39,848 nucleotides of DNA from Betaproteobacteria bacterium Ga0077523 (lineage in GTDB: Bacteria; Pseudomonadota; Gammaproteobacteria; Burkholderiales; Ga0077523), in contig LNDQ01000071.1 in assembly GCA_001464695.1 (NCBI GenBank), positions 1 to 39,848 on the forward strand, read 5' to 3'. Positions 1-7,702 of the stretch are shown piece after piece. Position numbers and translations under genes: made by a program. The notes under the pieces were generated by a model. The model was not told the origin of the DNA and did not search any database. It saw only the letters and a list, made by a program, of their open reading frames with translations. Positions within the stretch are counted from its first letter, which is position 1; every line of letters starts with the position of its first letter.

Positions 1-40
1 CCTCCCCCGGCTTCGCCGGGGGAGGGTTAGGGTGGGGGCA
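1..40. repeat. GC-rich palindromic intergenic repeat, family A (partial)
   Basis: Bases 1-25 form an 11-bp inverted repeat around a TTC loop, followed by a tail ending in TGGGGGCA. The same stem and tail design recurs near 21.3, 28.3, 30.8 and 39.84 kb. It lies just downstream of the minus-strand peptidase gene. There is no T-tract, so it looks like a REP-type element rather than a simple terminator. Confidence 0.7.
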
Positions 41-60
41 GGTCTTCGAACCTATCCCTC

Positions 61-750
61 TCAATACCCCGTGCAGAACTGGAAGTGCATCGGGTCCTTG
101 CCGCGCCCGCTCCAGTCTCCGCCCCACTTGAAACCGCATTCGCGGAACACTTCCACGACACCGGGGTCCATGTCTCCAACGGAGCCCAGAGCATTGGTGG
201 TCGGATCGAGGTCGATCGCGACGCCCCAGCAATGGGTGGATAGTTTGCTGCTGGTGCGCTTGGCACGGAAGCTGTAGCCGCCGCCGTACGTCCGTACCTT
301 GTTCCGCAGGCCCGCCGCATCGATCTTCGTGAAGACTTCGTGAATCACCGGCACCAACTTTCTGTGCACCCGCATGCTTCTGGCGAGTTTCGTCCGGTCC
401 CACGCGAGCGGAATCGGATAGGGCAGCGGTGCGGAAGCAATCTGCTGCTGCTCCCACTTCACGTCGATGGTTCCGTCAGCCTTGAGGTACTTGTAGATGT
501 CGCCGAAGGTCGCGAGGATCTCCTGCAGCCCGTTGGGCGCAACGAACGCCGCCCGAGTGGTGGCCATACGCTTGGGCGCGACCAGTTCGCGCTTGGGCGG
601 CAGCTCGATCAGTTGACCCTTGACGACGGTCTTCGCGTCGCGAATGCCGTTGTAGCCCGCCAGCGCCGCCGCGAGCTTGCGGTCGCCGTAGTGTTCTTCC
701 GCGATTCGCGCGAACGACGGTCTCGCGGTGAGAGCGATTCTCTTGGCCAT
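61..750 (-). CDS. M15-family peptidoglycan peptidase with LysM-like N-terminus
   Basis: This 229-aa protein probably cleaves peptide cross-links of peptidoglycan as a D,D-carboxypeptidase or L-alanyl-D-glutamate endopeptidase. The C-terminal half carries the zinc-ligand pattern of family M15: H173 and D180 in STHCWGVAIDLDP and H222 in DPMHFQF. Residues 1-52 resemble a LysM/tail-protein X fold (IAEEHYGDRKLAAALAGYN, then a LIELP end). I chose the ATG at 750 because a perfect AGGAGG lies 6 bases upstream; an in-frame ATG at 822 has no such site. No signal peptide is visible, so export may depend on another route. It is divergent from soxY. Phage-endolysin-like relatives exist, but no phage genes are nearby. 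Confidence 0.8.
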   Translation of the reverse strand: MAKRIALTARPSFARIAEEHYGDRKLAAALAGYNGIRDAKTVVKGQLIELPPKRELVAPKRMATTRAAFVAPNGLQEILATFGDIYKYLKADGTIDVKWEQQQIASAPLPYPIPLAWDRTKLARSMRVHRKLVPVIHEVFTKIDAAGLRNKVRTYGGGYSFRAKRTSSKLSTHCWGVAIDLDPTTNALGSVGDMDPGVVEVFRECGFKWGGDWSGRGKDPMHFQFCTGY

Positions 751-892
751 GACGTGCCTCCTCGGGCAAGGACAACGAACAGCGCTGCCGCGATAGTGCA
801 GCGCCGACATCGGGTCATGCAAGTTGCGTCGTGCTGGCGGCGGCGGTTAGGCTACGGGTCTGCGCGCTCAAGCAGCGCCCCTGTATAGCGAC

Positions 893-1357
893 ATGGAATA
901 CCCACGCAGACATTTCTTCATCAAGGCAGCCGGCGTCATCGCCGCCTTCGCAGCGGCCGGATGGATCGATCCGACCCTGGCCGACAGTGTCGAATGGAAC
1001 AAGCGCGCCTTCGACGTGAAAACGCTCGACGAACTGGTCGGCCTGCTCGGTGGTGAGCCGGCGAGCATCAGCGAGGCAATTCATTTCGACGCGCCGGACA
1101 TCGCGGAGAACGGTGCCGTCGTTCCTCTCGCAATCGTGAGCGCGATCCCGGGCACCGAGTCGATCGCCATCCTGGTCGAGAAGAATCCCAACGTGCTCGC
1201 TGCGATGTTCACCCTGCCGGAAGGCACGCTTCCGGAAATCCAGGCACGGGTGAAGATGGCCGAAACCTGCAACGTGTACGCCCTGGTGCGTGCCGGCGGC
1301 AGAAGTTTCTACACAGCGAAAGAAATCAAGGTGACGCTGGGGGGCTGCGGTGGTTGA
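893..1357 (+). CDS. soxY: Sulfur carrier protein SoxY
   Basis: SoxY carries the sulfur substrate covalently during periplasmic thiosulfate oxidation and pairs with SoxZ. The 154-aa product starts with a twin-arginine signal (RRHFFIK followed by a hydrophobic stretch), which fits Tat export of folded SoxYZ. It ends in the diagnostic swinging arm GGCGG, with the substrate-binding cysteine at residue 152. The core (FDVKTLDELVGLLGG, FTLPEGTLPEIQARVKM) fits the family. The last codons, including the Cys codon and the stop, are the first 12 bases of an 81-bp unit that is repeated in tandem downstream. The start has only a weak ribosome-binding site, but no better start precedes the Tat signal. It is the first gene of soxYZAX. 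Confidence 0.95.
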   Translation: MEYPRRHFFIKAAGVIAAFAAAGWIDPTLADSVEWNKRAFDVKTLDELVGLLGGEPASISEAIHFDAPDIAENGAVVPLAIVSAIPGTESIAILVEKNPNVLAAMFTLPEGTLPEIQARVKMAETCNVYALVRAGGRSFYTAKEIKVTLGGCGG

Positions 1358-1507
1358 GATGGCACGAGGCCAGCGGCCAGCGCAGCTGGGGCGCACAGGC
1401 CATCGGCTGCAAAGCAGAGTGATGGGTGCGGTGGTTGAGATTGCACGAGGCCAGCGGCCAGCGCAGCTGGGGCGCACAGGCCCTCGGCTGCAAAGCCGAG
1501 TGATGGC
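1346..1507. repeat. 81-bp tandem direct duplication spanning the soxY 3' end
   Basis: Two 81-bp units (1346-1426 and 1427-1507) differ at only four positions. Each begins TGCGGTGGTTGA, which in unit 1 encodes the terminal Cys-Gly-Gly-stop of SoxY. Unit 2 is therefore a non-translated echo of the active-site codons in the soxY-soxZ spacer. Each unit holds a short hairpin, CCAGC-GCA-GCTGG. The element pushes soxZ about 180 bases away from soxY, an unusual distance for this pair. Confidence 0.9.
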
Positions 1508-1540
1508 GAGCGGATAGGCCGAGCGCGAAGGAACAAGATC

Positions 1541-1852
1541 ATGGGCAATCCGATGAAGATCCGCGCTCGCGCGGAAGGTGACGTGGTAGAAGTAAAAGTG
1601 CTGATGGCGCACGTCATGGAAACCGGCCAGCGCAAGAACCAGGCGGGCGAGCTCATTCCGGCGTGGTTCATCCAGCGGGTCGAAGCTACCTATGGCGATC
1701 GCGTCGTGCTGTCGGCCCAATGGGGTCCGGCGATCTCGGCCAACCCGTTCATGTCGTTCAAGTTCAAGGGTGGCGCCAAGGGCGAGAAGGTGCGAATCGC
1801 ATGGTTCGATTCGAAAGGCGATACGCGCACTGACGAGGTGATCATTGCGTGA
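1541..1852 (+). CDS. soxZ: Thiosulfate oxidation carrier partner SoxZ
   Basis: SoxZ is the small beta-sandwich partner that holds SoxY and presents its cysteine arm to the Sox enzymes. The 103-aa length is typical. Recognisable family features are the start MGNPMKIRARAEGDVVEVK, the HVMETGQRKN segment and the late motif NPFMSFKFKGGAKGEKV. It has no signal peptide, as expected for a protein co-exported with Tat-targeted SoxY. An AAGGA lies 8 bases upstream of the ATG. The 3' end overlaps the start of soxA by a few bases. Confidence 0.96.
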   Translation: MGNPMKIRARAEGDVVEVKVLMAHVMETGQRKNQAGELIPAWFIQRVEATYGDRVVLSAQWGPAISANPFMSFKFKGGAKGEKVRIAWFDSKGDTRTDEVIIA

Positions 1853-2666
1853 GGTGAGGCGCCTGCGGAGTGTCGTCATCCGCTGGATCGTGGCGTGCGC
1901 TTGCGTGCTATTCGGTGTCGCATGGGCCGCTGAAGACCGCCGGGCGCTCGACGAGATCCAGAAATACCGCGACATGCTGAAGGACGGCAATCCGGCGGAT
2001 CTGATGGAACTCAAGGGCGAAGGCTTGTGGACTACCCCACGGGGTCCGAAGCAGGCGACCCTGGAAGCCTGCGACCTTGGCCTCGGTCCGGGTGTGCTCG
2101 AAGGCGCCTACGCGCAACTGCCCCGCTGGTTCGACGATGCCGGTCGCGTGCTCGATACCGAATCGCGACTGATCCATTGCATGACGACCCTGCAAGGCAT
2201 GACGACGGAGGAAGCGATCCAGGGCTGGACCCGGCCCGGCTCCGACATGGAAGCGCTCGTCACGTTCGTCGCCACGAAATCGCGGGGTCTCCCGATCCGC
2301 CCATCGCAAAGCCATCCGCGTGAAGCCGAAATGTCGGCCATCGGCGAAGCATTGTTCTTCCGGCGTGCCGGTCCGCTCGATTTTTCCTGCGCGACCTGCC
2401 ACTCGCTGGACGCGCGCCGCATCCGGTTGCAGGAACTCCCGAATTTTCTCGACCCGGCCAGCGCCCGCGAATCGATGATCCAGTGGCCGGCCTATCGCGT
2501 TTCGCAAAGTGCGGTCTGGACTCTGGAACGCCGTCTCATCGATTGTATTCGCCAGATGCGCGCACCGGACGCGGACTATGGTTCCGACGTCATCGTCGCC
2601 CTGCAGATGTATCTGCAACGCCAGGCGAGCGGCGGCGTGCTGGAAGCCCCGGGGATCAAGCGATGA
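1845..2666 (+). CDS. soxA: Monoheme cytochrome SoxA (L-cysteine S-thiosulfotransferase subunit)
   Basis: SoxA with SoxX joins thiosulfate oxidatively to the SoxY cysteine. The 273-aa protein has an N-terminal Sec signal (a hydrophobic run ending AWA). It has one c-type heme site, C182-ATC-H186, and the conserved cysteine ligand C234 in LIDCIRQM. Only one CXXCH is present; cysteines in LEACDLGLGPG and LIHCMTTLQ sit where diheme SoxA has its first heme, which suggests the monoheme, disulfide-containing class. I start it at TTG 1845 because GAGG lies 6 bases upstream inside soxZ; GTG 1854 is the alternative and lacks a good site. The stop overlaps the soxX ATG as ATGA. Confidence 0.93.
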   Translation: MREVRRLRSVVIRWIVACACVLFGVAWAAEDRRALDEIQKYRDMLKDGNPADLMELKGEGLWTTPRGPKQATLEACDLGLGPGVLEGAYAQLPRWFDDAGRVLDTESRLIHCMTTLQGMTTEEAIQGWTRPGSDMEALVTFVATKSRGLPIRPSQSHPREAEMSAIGEALFFRRAGPLDFSCATCHSLDARRIRLQELPNFLDPASARESMIQWPAYRVSQSAVWTLERRLIDCIRQMRAPDADYGSDVIVALQMYLQRQASGGVLEAPGIKR

Positions 2667-3286
2667 CGCCGCGGCTCTGCCTGATCGGCGGATTGATCCT
2701 TGCGGCGCTGCCGGCGGTCGCTGCCGATTCGGATGTGCTGCAGCGCGCCGAGGATGCCATGCATCGTTCGTTCTCCACTGCGACGGAGGAAGAGTGGCGC
2801 ACTCGTCTCGCCCAGGACGAGGTGCAGGCACTGTGCAGCGCGCACCACAACACACCGCCTCCGGAGATCGCCGAGCGCATAGTCGCGCAGAGCCGCACGA
2901 ATATCCGCTATCCGGACGACGGCAAGCTGCTCGGAAACTGGAAGGAAGGCGAAAAACTCGCTTCCATCGGTACCGGTGGGCACATCGGCAAGATCCAGCC
3001 CGATCGCGCCGGCACGCGCCGCGGCGGCAACTGCTACGCGTGCCACACCATGGCAACGAAGGAAGTCGCCGCGGGCAACCTGGGGCCGACCCTCACCGGC
3101 TACGGCAAGCGCCTGGGCAGTTCGCCCGAAACGGTGAAGTTCGTCTACGAGAAGGTTTGGAACGCGCAGGCTTTTCTGCCCTGCTCTCACATGCCGCGCT
3201 TCGGTGCCAATGGCTGGTTGACGCCGGAAGAAATCGCCCACGCGGTGGCGTTTCTGCTCGACCCGGAATCGCCGGTCAATCGCTGA
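2663..3286 (+). CDS. soxX: Cytochrome c SoxX (L-cysteine S-thiosulfotransferase subunit)
   Basis: SoxX is the small monoheme subunit that takes electrons from SoxA. The 207-aa protein starts at the ATG overlapping the soxA stop. It has a Sec signal (LCLIGGLILAALPAVAA), a heme site C124-YAC-H128, and the axial methionine M177 in SHMPRFG, the hallmark of SoxX. The region between signal and heme (about 100 residues, SIGTGGHIGKIQPD and so on) resembles longer SoxX variants. Translation is coupled to soxA. It closes the operon; the next gene runs on the opposite strand about 10 bases later. Confidence 0.94.
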   Translation: MTPRLCLIGGLILAALPAVAADSDVLQRAEDAMHRSFSTATEEEWRTRLAQDEVQALCSAHHNTPPPEIAERIVAQSRTNIRYPDDGKLLGNWKEGEKLASIGTGGHIGKIQPDRAGTRRGGNCYACHTMATKEVAAGNLGPTLTGYGKRLGSSPETVKFVYEKVWNAQAFLPCSHMPRFGANGWLTPEEIAHAVAFLLDPESPVNR

Positions 3287-3296
3287 GCGCAGGCGT

Positions 3297-3803
3297 CTAC
3301 GCCGCGCGACGAGGCCTGCCTCGCGGCGGATGGCGCGAGGTCGATGGAACCGCGGTATAGGCAGCTCTTGATTCCGTCGTGGACAGTGTGAAGGGACTGC
3401 GAACGGTTACACCGTCAAAACTGGTGCCATCCTGCAGATCTTCCGTCAGGAGTACAGCACAACCTTCAAGTTGTGCGGCAGCCACTATAAGGCTGTCCCA
3501 CCACGAAAGGCGGTACCGCGCCTCGATGGCGCGGCCACGCTCCAGCACCAGGCGATCGATGGGTCGGGGATTCCACGCCATCAAGGCACTTACGTCGTCC
3601 CACGCGTCTTCGGGCGCGAGTCCGGGATCAAGCTTCCGCGTAACGCTGACGTAGTACTCGGAGAGCACCTGAATGCTCGTGCGGCCAAGCCGCTCGCGCC
3701 ACAAATGGTCCAGCCAGGATTCGGCAAGGCGCTGCTTGGTGGAATCCCTGGTGTCGCGCGCATACACGATCACGTTGGTGTCAACGAAGACGGGAGCGAT
3801 CAT
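3297..3803 (-). CDS. PIN-domain ribonuclease toxin (VapC-like)
   Basis: The 168-aa protein is a PIN-domain nuclease, probably an RNA-cleaving toxin neutralised by the gene just upstream. Acidic metal-binding residues are visible in order: D8 (VFVDTNVIVYARD), E49 (QVLSEYY), D103 (LSWWDSLIVAAA) and D122 (LLTEDLQDG). Its ATG overlaps the antitoxin stop by 23 bases, the usual toxin-antitoxin arrangement. The last 25 residues or so are rich in Arg, Pro and Ser and look unlike a PIN fold, so the 3' end may have run into intergenic sequence after loss of an earlier stop. The cellular target cannot be judged from sequence. Confidence 0.86.
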   Translation of the reverse strand: MIAPVFVDTNVIVYARDTRDSTKQRLAESWLDHLWRERLGRTSIQVLSEYYVSVTRKLDPGLAPEDAWDDVSALMAWNPRPIDRLVLERGRAIEARYRLSWWDSLIVAAAQLEGCAVLLTEDLQDGTSFDGVTVRSPFTLSTTESRAAYTAVPSTSRHPPRGRPRRAA

Positions 3804-4023
3804 GCAGTTCCTCCCTGCTTGCGTAGCGACCGCGTCCGCGGCTCAGTTTCACGGGCTTGCGGGCGAGAAAGCGTCGCATCGACTCCTCGTACTCGGCCGA
3901 TTCCCGCATTCGTTGCGCGAGCATCTCGCCGACCATGCGAGAGACGCTCATGTCCTGCCGCGCAGCATGAACCCGCGCCCAGGCTGCCACCTCTTCGTCC
4001 AGAGTGATAGTGACGTTCCTCAT
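3781..4023 (-). CDS. Ribbon-helix-helix antitoxin (VapB-like)
   Basis: This 80-aa protein begins MRNVTITLDEEVAAWARVHAA, a ribbon-helix-helix DNA-binding start, followed by a charged C-terminal tail (RRFLARKPVKLSRGRGR) likely to wrap the toxin. I chose the ATG at 4023, which has GAGG about 6 bases upstream; ATG 4041 would add six residues. It should repress its own promoter, and a large palindrome stands directly upstream at 4048-4078. It is first in a two-gene operon with the PIN toxin. Confidence 0.85.
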   Translation of the reverse strand: MRNVTITLDEEVAAWARVHAARQDMSVSRMVGEMLAQRMRESAEYEESMRRFLARKPVKLSRGRGRYASREELHDRSRLR

Positions 4024-4047
4024 GGCCAACCTCATCTTCACATATAC

Positions 4048-4078
4048 ACACGTACATAGTGTAACACTGTGTTCGTGT
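4048..4078. promoter_or_regulatory. Palindromic operator of the vapBC-like operon
   Basis: A 31-bp dyad centred on base 4063 pairs at 13 of 15 positions. Its core, AGTGTAACACT, is a perfect 11-bp palindrome. It sits about 25 bases upstream of the antitoxin start and in the leader of the rightward redoxin fusion gene. Ribbon-helix-helix antitoxins bind such dyads, so autoregulation is the natural reading. The site could also affect the divergent gene. The local sequence is A/T-richer than its surroundings. Confidence 0.72.
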
Positions 4079-4161
4079 CTTTATTCCGATCGTCCCGATC
4101 CCCGTTCGCTGGCCCGATGGCGCAAAATCACGTGACCTTCCTTGCGATGCGGGACTACGCG

Positions 4162-5922
4162 ATGAACTGCTCCTTTTCCGTTGCCTGGCTGATGGCCGGC
4201 GCCTGTTGCATCAACGCGACGTTCGCCGCCGCCCCCGGCGACCGCATCGACAACTTCCGCCTGCTCGACCAGAACGGCGCCTCCCACGAGTTGCGCTATC
4301 TGTCGGACGCCAAAGCCGTAGTCCTGATGGTCCAGGGCAACGGTTGCCCCATCGTGCGGCAGGCGCTCCCGGCATTCCGCGAACTGCGCGACAGCTATCG
4401 CAGTCAGGGCGTCGAATTCCTCCTCGTCAATTCCAACCTGCAGGACAATCGGGACGCCATCGCCGCAGAAGCCAAGGAGTTCGGGATCGACATCCCGATC
4501 CTCGCTGACGATACCCAGTTGGTCGGCGAAGCTCTCGGCTTCGAGCGCACCGCTGAGGTCTTCGTGATCGATCCGAAGACGTGGCAACTCACCTATCGCG
4601 GCGCGCTGGACGATCGCCTGGACTACGAGAAGCAGAAGCCCGCACCGACGAGGCGCTATCTCGCCGACGCCCTCGACGCGATGCTCGCGGGGCAATCAGT
4701 GCCGCTGGCCCGAACCCAGACCGCCGGTTGCCTTGTCAATTTCCCCGAGCGCACCCGCGGTGCGGCCCACGCGGCGATCTCCTACTCGGAAACCATCGCT
4801 CCGCTGCTGCAGAAGAACTGCGTCGCCTGCCATCGTACCGGCGGCGTCGCGCCCTGGGCCATGACCAGCTACGACATGGTGCGCGGATTCGCGCCGATGA
4901 TCCGCGAGGTGTTGCGCACCAAGCGCATGCCCCCGTGGCACGCCGACTCGCACTACGGCCACTTCGTGGGAGATCGATCGCTGAGCACGGCGGAAGTGCA
5001 GACGCTGGTGCACTGGATCGAAGCGGGGTCTCCGCGCGGCGCCCGCCCCGATCCCCTTCTCTCGCAGTCGGCGGCTCGCACGGAGTGGACCCTCGGCACA
5101 CCCGATCTCGTCGTCGAGGTGCCTGCCTTCGACGTTCCGGCGACCGGGGTCGTCAACTATCAGTATCCGACCCTGCCGAACCCCGTCGGTCACGATGCGT
5201 GGGTGCGTGCCGTGGAAATCCTGCCCGGCGATCGTTCGGTCGTGCACCACGTGCTCGCGGGACTCGACGACCCCGAATCGAAGGAAGCACGCGTCGGGCA
5301 GTTGGCGGCGTTCGGCGGATACGCGCCTGGCAAGAATGCATTCTTCTATCCGGACGACACCGGCGTGTTGCTGCGCAAGGACGCAAGACTGCTGTTCCAG
5401 ATGCACTACACGCCCAACGGCAAGAGCGCGCGCGATGTCACGCGTGTCGGCTACTACTTCGCCGATACGCCCCCGAAGCATCCGCTGCACCTCACCTTCC
5501 TGTTCAAGGGCGGGCTCGCGATCCCGCCGCACGCCAAGGCACACACGGAAACCGTCGAGTTCGTCTACGACCGGCCGGTCGTGGTCTACACGCTGATGCC
5601 GCACGCGCACCTGCGCGGCAAGGCCTCGCGCTTCACCGCGATCTATCCCGACGGCCGTCAGGAAATCCTGCTCAACGTGCCCAAGTACGACTTCAGCTGG
5701 CAGACCACCTACGTGCTCGAAGAGCCCAAGGTGTTCCCCGCGGGCACCAAGGTGATCTTCGACATGACCTGGGACAATTCCGCGCAGAACCCCGCGAACC
5801 CCGACCCGGACAAGACCGTGCGCTGGGGCGACCAGACCTGGGAAGAGATGAACGCGGGATGGATCCGGTTCCGCTATCTCGACGAAGGCCCGGATGCGGC
5901 AAAGACGGCGGAGGCACGCTGA
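4162..5922 (+). CDS. Redoxin / cytochrome c / copper type II monooxygenase-like fusion
   Basis: The 586-aa secreted protein has three parts. After a signal peptide (about 1-24, ending TFAA), residues 25-200 form an AhpC/TlpA-type redoxin domain with C62 in GNGCPIVRQ and a second Cys in AGCLVNFPE. A c-type heme site follows, C220-VAC-H224. Residues 330-560 resemble the peptidylglycine/dopamine hydroxylase fold, with likely copper ligands H362-H363 (VVHHV), H415 (FQMHYT), H481 and H483 (MPHAHLRG) and M535 (FDMTWDNS). The activity is unknown; oxidation with electrons delivered by heme or thiol is an inference. I start at ATG 4162 to give a clean signal peptide; ATG 4147 and 4117 are in frame but precede it. 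It lies between sox and a copper-linked bufferin operon. Confidence 0.82.
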   Translation: MNCSFSVAWLMAGACCINATFAAAPGDRIDNFRLLDQNGASHELRYLSDAKAVVLMVQGNGCPIVRQALPAFRELRDSYRSQGVEFLLVNSNLQDNRDAIAAEAKEFGIDIPILADDTQLVGEALGFERTAEVFVIDPKTWQLTYRGALDDRLDYEKQKPAPTRRYLADALDAMLAGQSVPLARTQTAGCLVNFPERTRGAAHAAISYSETIAPLLQKNCVACHRTGGVAPWAMTSYDMVRGFAPMIREVLRTKRMPPWHADSHYGHFVGDRSLSTAEVQTLVHWIEAGSPRGARPDPLLSQSAARTEWTLGTPDLVVEVPAFDVPATGVVNYQYPTLPNPVGHDAWVRAVEILPGDRSVVHHVLAGLDDPESKEARVGQLAAFGGYAPGKNAFFYPDDTGVLLRKDARLLFQMHYTPNGKSARDVTRVGYYFADTPPKHPLHLTFLFKGGLAIPPHAKAHTETVEFVYDRPVVVYTLMPHAHLRGKASRFTAIYPDGRQEILLNVPKYDFSWQTTYVLEEPKVFPAGTKVIFDMTWDNSAQNPANPDPDKTVRWGDQTWEEMNAGWIRFRYLDEGPDAAKTAEAR

Positions 5923-5961
5923 CCACCGGTTCGAGAGATCAGCCCTCTCCGCGAGCAGCCG

Positions 5962-6068
5962 CAAGGCCTGTCGGGGGGGCGTAACCTCAGCCCTCGCCGG
6001 GCCGCCCCAAGAGGGCTGGCCCCCTGGGGGGAGAGGCCGCAAGGCCTATCGGGGGGCTCGTATCCTCA
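5962..6068. repeat. GC-rich palindromic repeat, family B, copy 1
   Basis: The block contains GGGCCGCCCCAAGAGGG, a CTGGCCCCCTGGGGGGAGAGGCC hairpin and GCAAGGCC(T)ATCGGGGGG. A partial copy of the latter (GCAAGGCCTGTCGGGGGG) precedes it at 5960-5978. The same block occurs in reverse orientation at 11655-11729. It separates the convergent redoxin fusion gene and bufC. Confidence 0.8.
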
Positions 6069-6836
6069 GCTCAAGTCGACGATCACCCGCGCCTCGATCC
6101 ACGCCGCCAGCGCCGGGCCCAGATCGAACGACGGGTCGGCGGTAACCGCTTCATCTACGCAGCGATGCAGCGATAGTCCATCCTGGGCGGCCTCGAGAAA
6201 CGCGTGTTCGGCAACCCCGAGTTCGCCGACCTGAACGCGCCATAGCGGCCGGGAGACGAGGCAGCGGTATGTTCCGCTGTCGAACGACACGGTCCGATCG
6301 CCCAGGTGGTCGCGCTGGTGCACCTTCCAGATGGCGGCCAGCGGCCAGGGCGAGACGAACAACGCGCATGCCGCATGGAGTCGCAGGCGCAACGTGCCCC
6401 ATGCTTCGTCCGGCAGGCTCGCCAGCTTCAGCGTATCGAAGCGATCGGCATCCGCAGCGTAGTGGGCGCAGTGCACGGCCCATTCGAGTCCGGCCACGTG
6501 CGGGAGATACGGCAGGTCCCGTACATGCTCGAACTCGCCCAGGAACGCAGCGAATGCGTCGCCATAGCGCGTGAGATCGCCGTCGCGCGAAGGCGAGCGG
6601 CGAGCGTACTCGCGCGCGAGCCCGTCGAAGAATTCCGCACCGACCAGTTGTTCGGTGACCGGAAAGGCCGCTGCGAGCGCCTTGCGGGCATTGGCAAAGA
6701 CATTGCCGCGGTACAAGGCCAATCGCGGTGCGAGGGTCGTCGCGGAACCAAGCAACACCGGCTCCGCGTCCGGCGATGCCGACGCGTCCCGCAGCAGATT
6801 CGCCAAGGCTGCCTGAGCCGTAGTCAGATCAACCAC
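6066..6836 (-). CDS. bufC: Bufferin maturation partner BufC (DUF2063)
   Basis: This is the DUF2063 partner that, with the DUF692 enzyme, modifies cysteines of the bufferin precursor. The 256-aa protein has the family's N-terminal helical region (LAPRLALYRGNVFANARKAL, FPVTEQLVGAEFFDGLAREY) and the motif LPYLPHVAGLEWAVH. I chose GTG 6836, which overlaps the bufB stop region and has GAGG six bases upstream; ATG 6863 is an alternative. It is the last gene of bufABC. The gene end abuts a family B repeat. It is expected to be a cytoplasmic partner acting before export of the precursor. Confidence 0.87.
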   Translation of the reverse strand: MVDLTTAQAALANLLRDASASPDAEPVLLGSATTLAPRLALYRGNVFANARKALAAAFPVTEQLVGAEFFDGLAREYARRSPSRDGDLTRYGDAFAAFLGEFEHVRDLPYLPHVAGLEWAVHCAHYAADADRFDTLKLASLPDEAWGTLRLRLHAACALFVSPWPLAAIWKVHQRDHLGDRTVSFDSGTYRCLVSRPLWRVQVGELGVAEHAFLEAAQDGLSLHRCVDEAVTADPSFDLGPALAAWIEARVIVDLS

Positions 6837-7653
6837 GGCTGGCCTCGCGCACCGCTGTCGCACGAGCCGCTTCGCTCAACAGTACCGGCAGCTCCGGAAC
6901 GCTGGTGTCCCATTCGATCAAGGTCGGCAGCGGACCCAGCCGACGGCACGCCGCTTCGTAGAGCTGCCACACCGGCGTCACCACGGGCGAACCGTGATCA
7001 TCGACCAGCAAGCCGTCCACCGCACTGTGCCCTGCCAGATGAATCTCGCCCACCACACCGGCCGGAACCCGCTCGAGTTCCGCCCGCGCATCGTGGCCAT
7101 GATTGGCGGCGTTCACGTGCAGATTGTTGACGTCGAGCAGCAATCCGCAACCGCTGCGCCGCGCCAGTTCGACCAGGAACTCCATCTCGCTCATGGTCGA
7201 ATCGCGGTAGGTCACGTAGCTCGAGACGTTCTCCACCAGGATCGTGCGACGCAGGGCTTCCTGCACCTGCGTCACGCGTTCGATCATGAGGCCGAGCGCT
7301 TCGTCCGTGAACGGCATCGGCAGCAGATCATTGAAGTGCCGCTCGCCCAGCGCACCCCAGCACAGATGCTCGGACACCAGCGCGGGCTCGACGCGATCGA
7401 CGAGTCGGACGAGCTTGTCGAGATGCCGCGCGCGCAGTATGTCGGCCGACCCGAGCGACAACCCGACGCCGTGCAGACTGATGGGGTAACGCGCACGCAC
7501 GTGCTCCAGCACGTGCAGATCGAACCCGCCGTCGCCGAAATAGTTCTCGCTGTGGACTTCGAGCCAACCAACGTCCGGCTCGCCATCCAGGAAATCGCGG
7601 TAGTGCCGGGATCGGAATCCGATGCCGCTACCGGCTGGCGCATGTGTATCCAC
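6829..7653 (-). CDS. bufB: Bufferin maturation enzyme BufB (DUF692, MbnB-like multinuclear iron oxidase)
   Basis: DUF692 enzymes are TIM-barrel multinuclear iron oxidases; MbnB converts cysteine to oxazolone-thioamide and BufB modifies bufferin cysteines. The 274-aa protein shows the expected ligand-rich strands: WLEVHSENYFGDGG, LVSEHLCWG, ILVENVSSY, LLLDVNNLHVNAANHG, GEIHLAGH and LIEWDTSVPEL. Length is typical. It starts about 50 bases after bufA and overlaps bufC by 8 bases, so the three genes form one leftward operon. Family assignment is firm; the exact chemistry on this precursor is inferred from the bufferin class. Confidence 0.93.
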   Translation of the reverse strand: MDTHAPAGSGIGFRSRHYRDFLDGEPDVGWLEVHSENYFGDGGFDLHVLEHVRARYPISLHGVGLSLGSADILRARHLDKLVRLVDRVEPALVSEHLCWGALGERHFNDLLPMPFTDEALGLMIERVTQVQEALRRTILVENVSSYVTYRDSTMSEMEFLVELARRSGCGLLLDVNNLHVNAANHGHDARAELERVPAGVVGEIHLAGHSAVDGLLVDDHGSPVVTPVWQLYEAACRRLGPLPTLIEWDTSVPELPVLLSEAARATAVREASRG

Positions 7654-7702
7654 GAAACAACACCGGCGGCCTCGCAGCCGCCGGTGCCAGCGTCCGTTCG
7701 GA

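Noticed and set aside
1..40. Rho-independent terminator for the M15 peptidase
   Set aside because: The hairpin is strong but has no T-tract in either direction and belongs to a repeat family found in other places, so I list it as a repeat.
61..822. Phage lysis gene, implying a prophage
   Set aside because: The M15 and LysM-like domains resemble phage endolysins, but no holin, structural or integrase gene is nearby.
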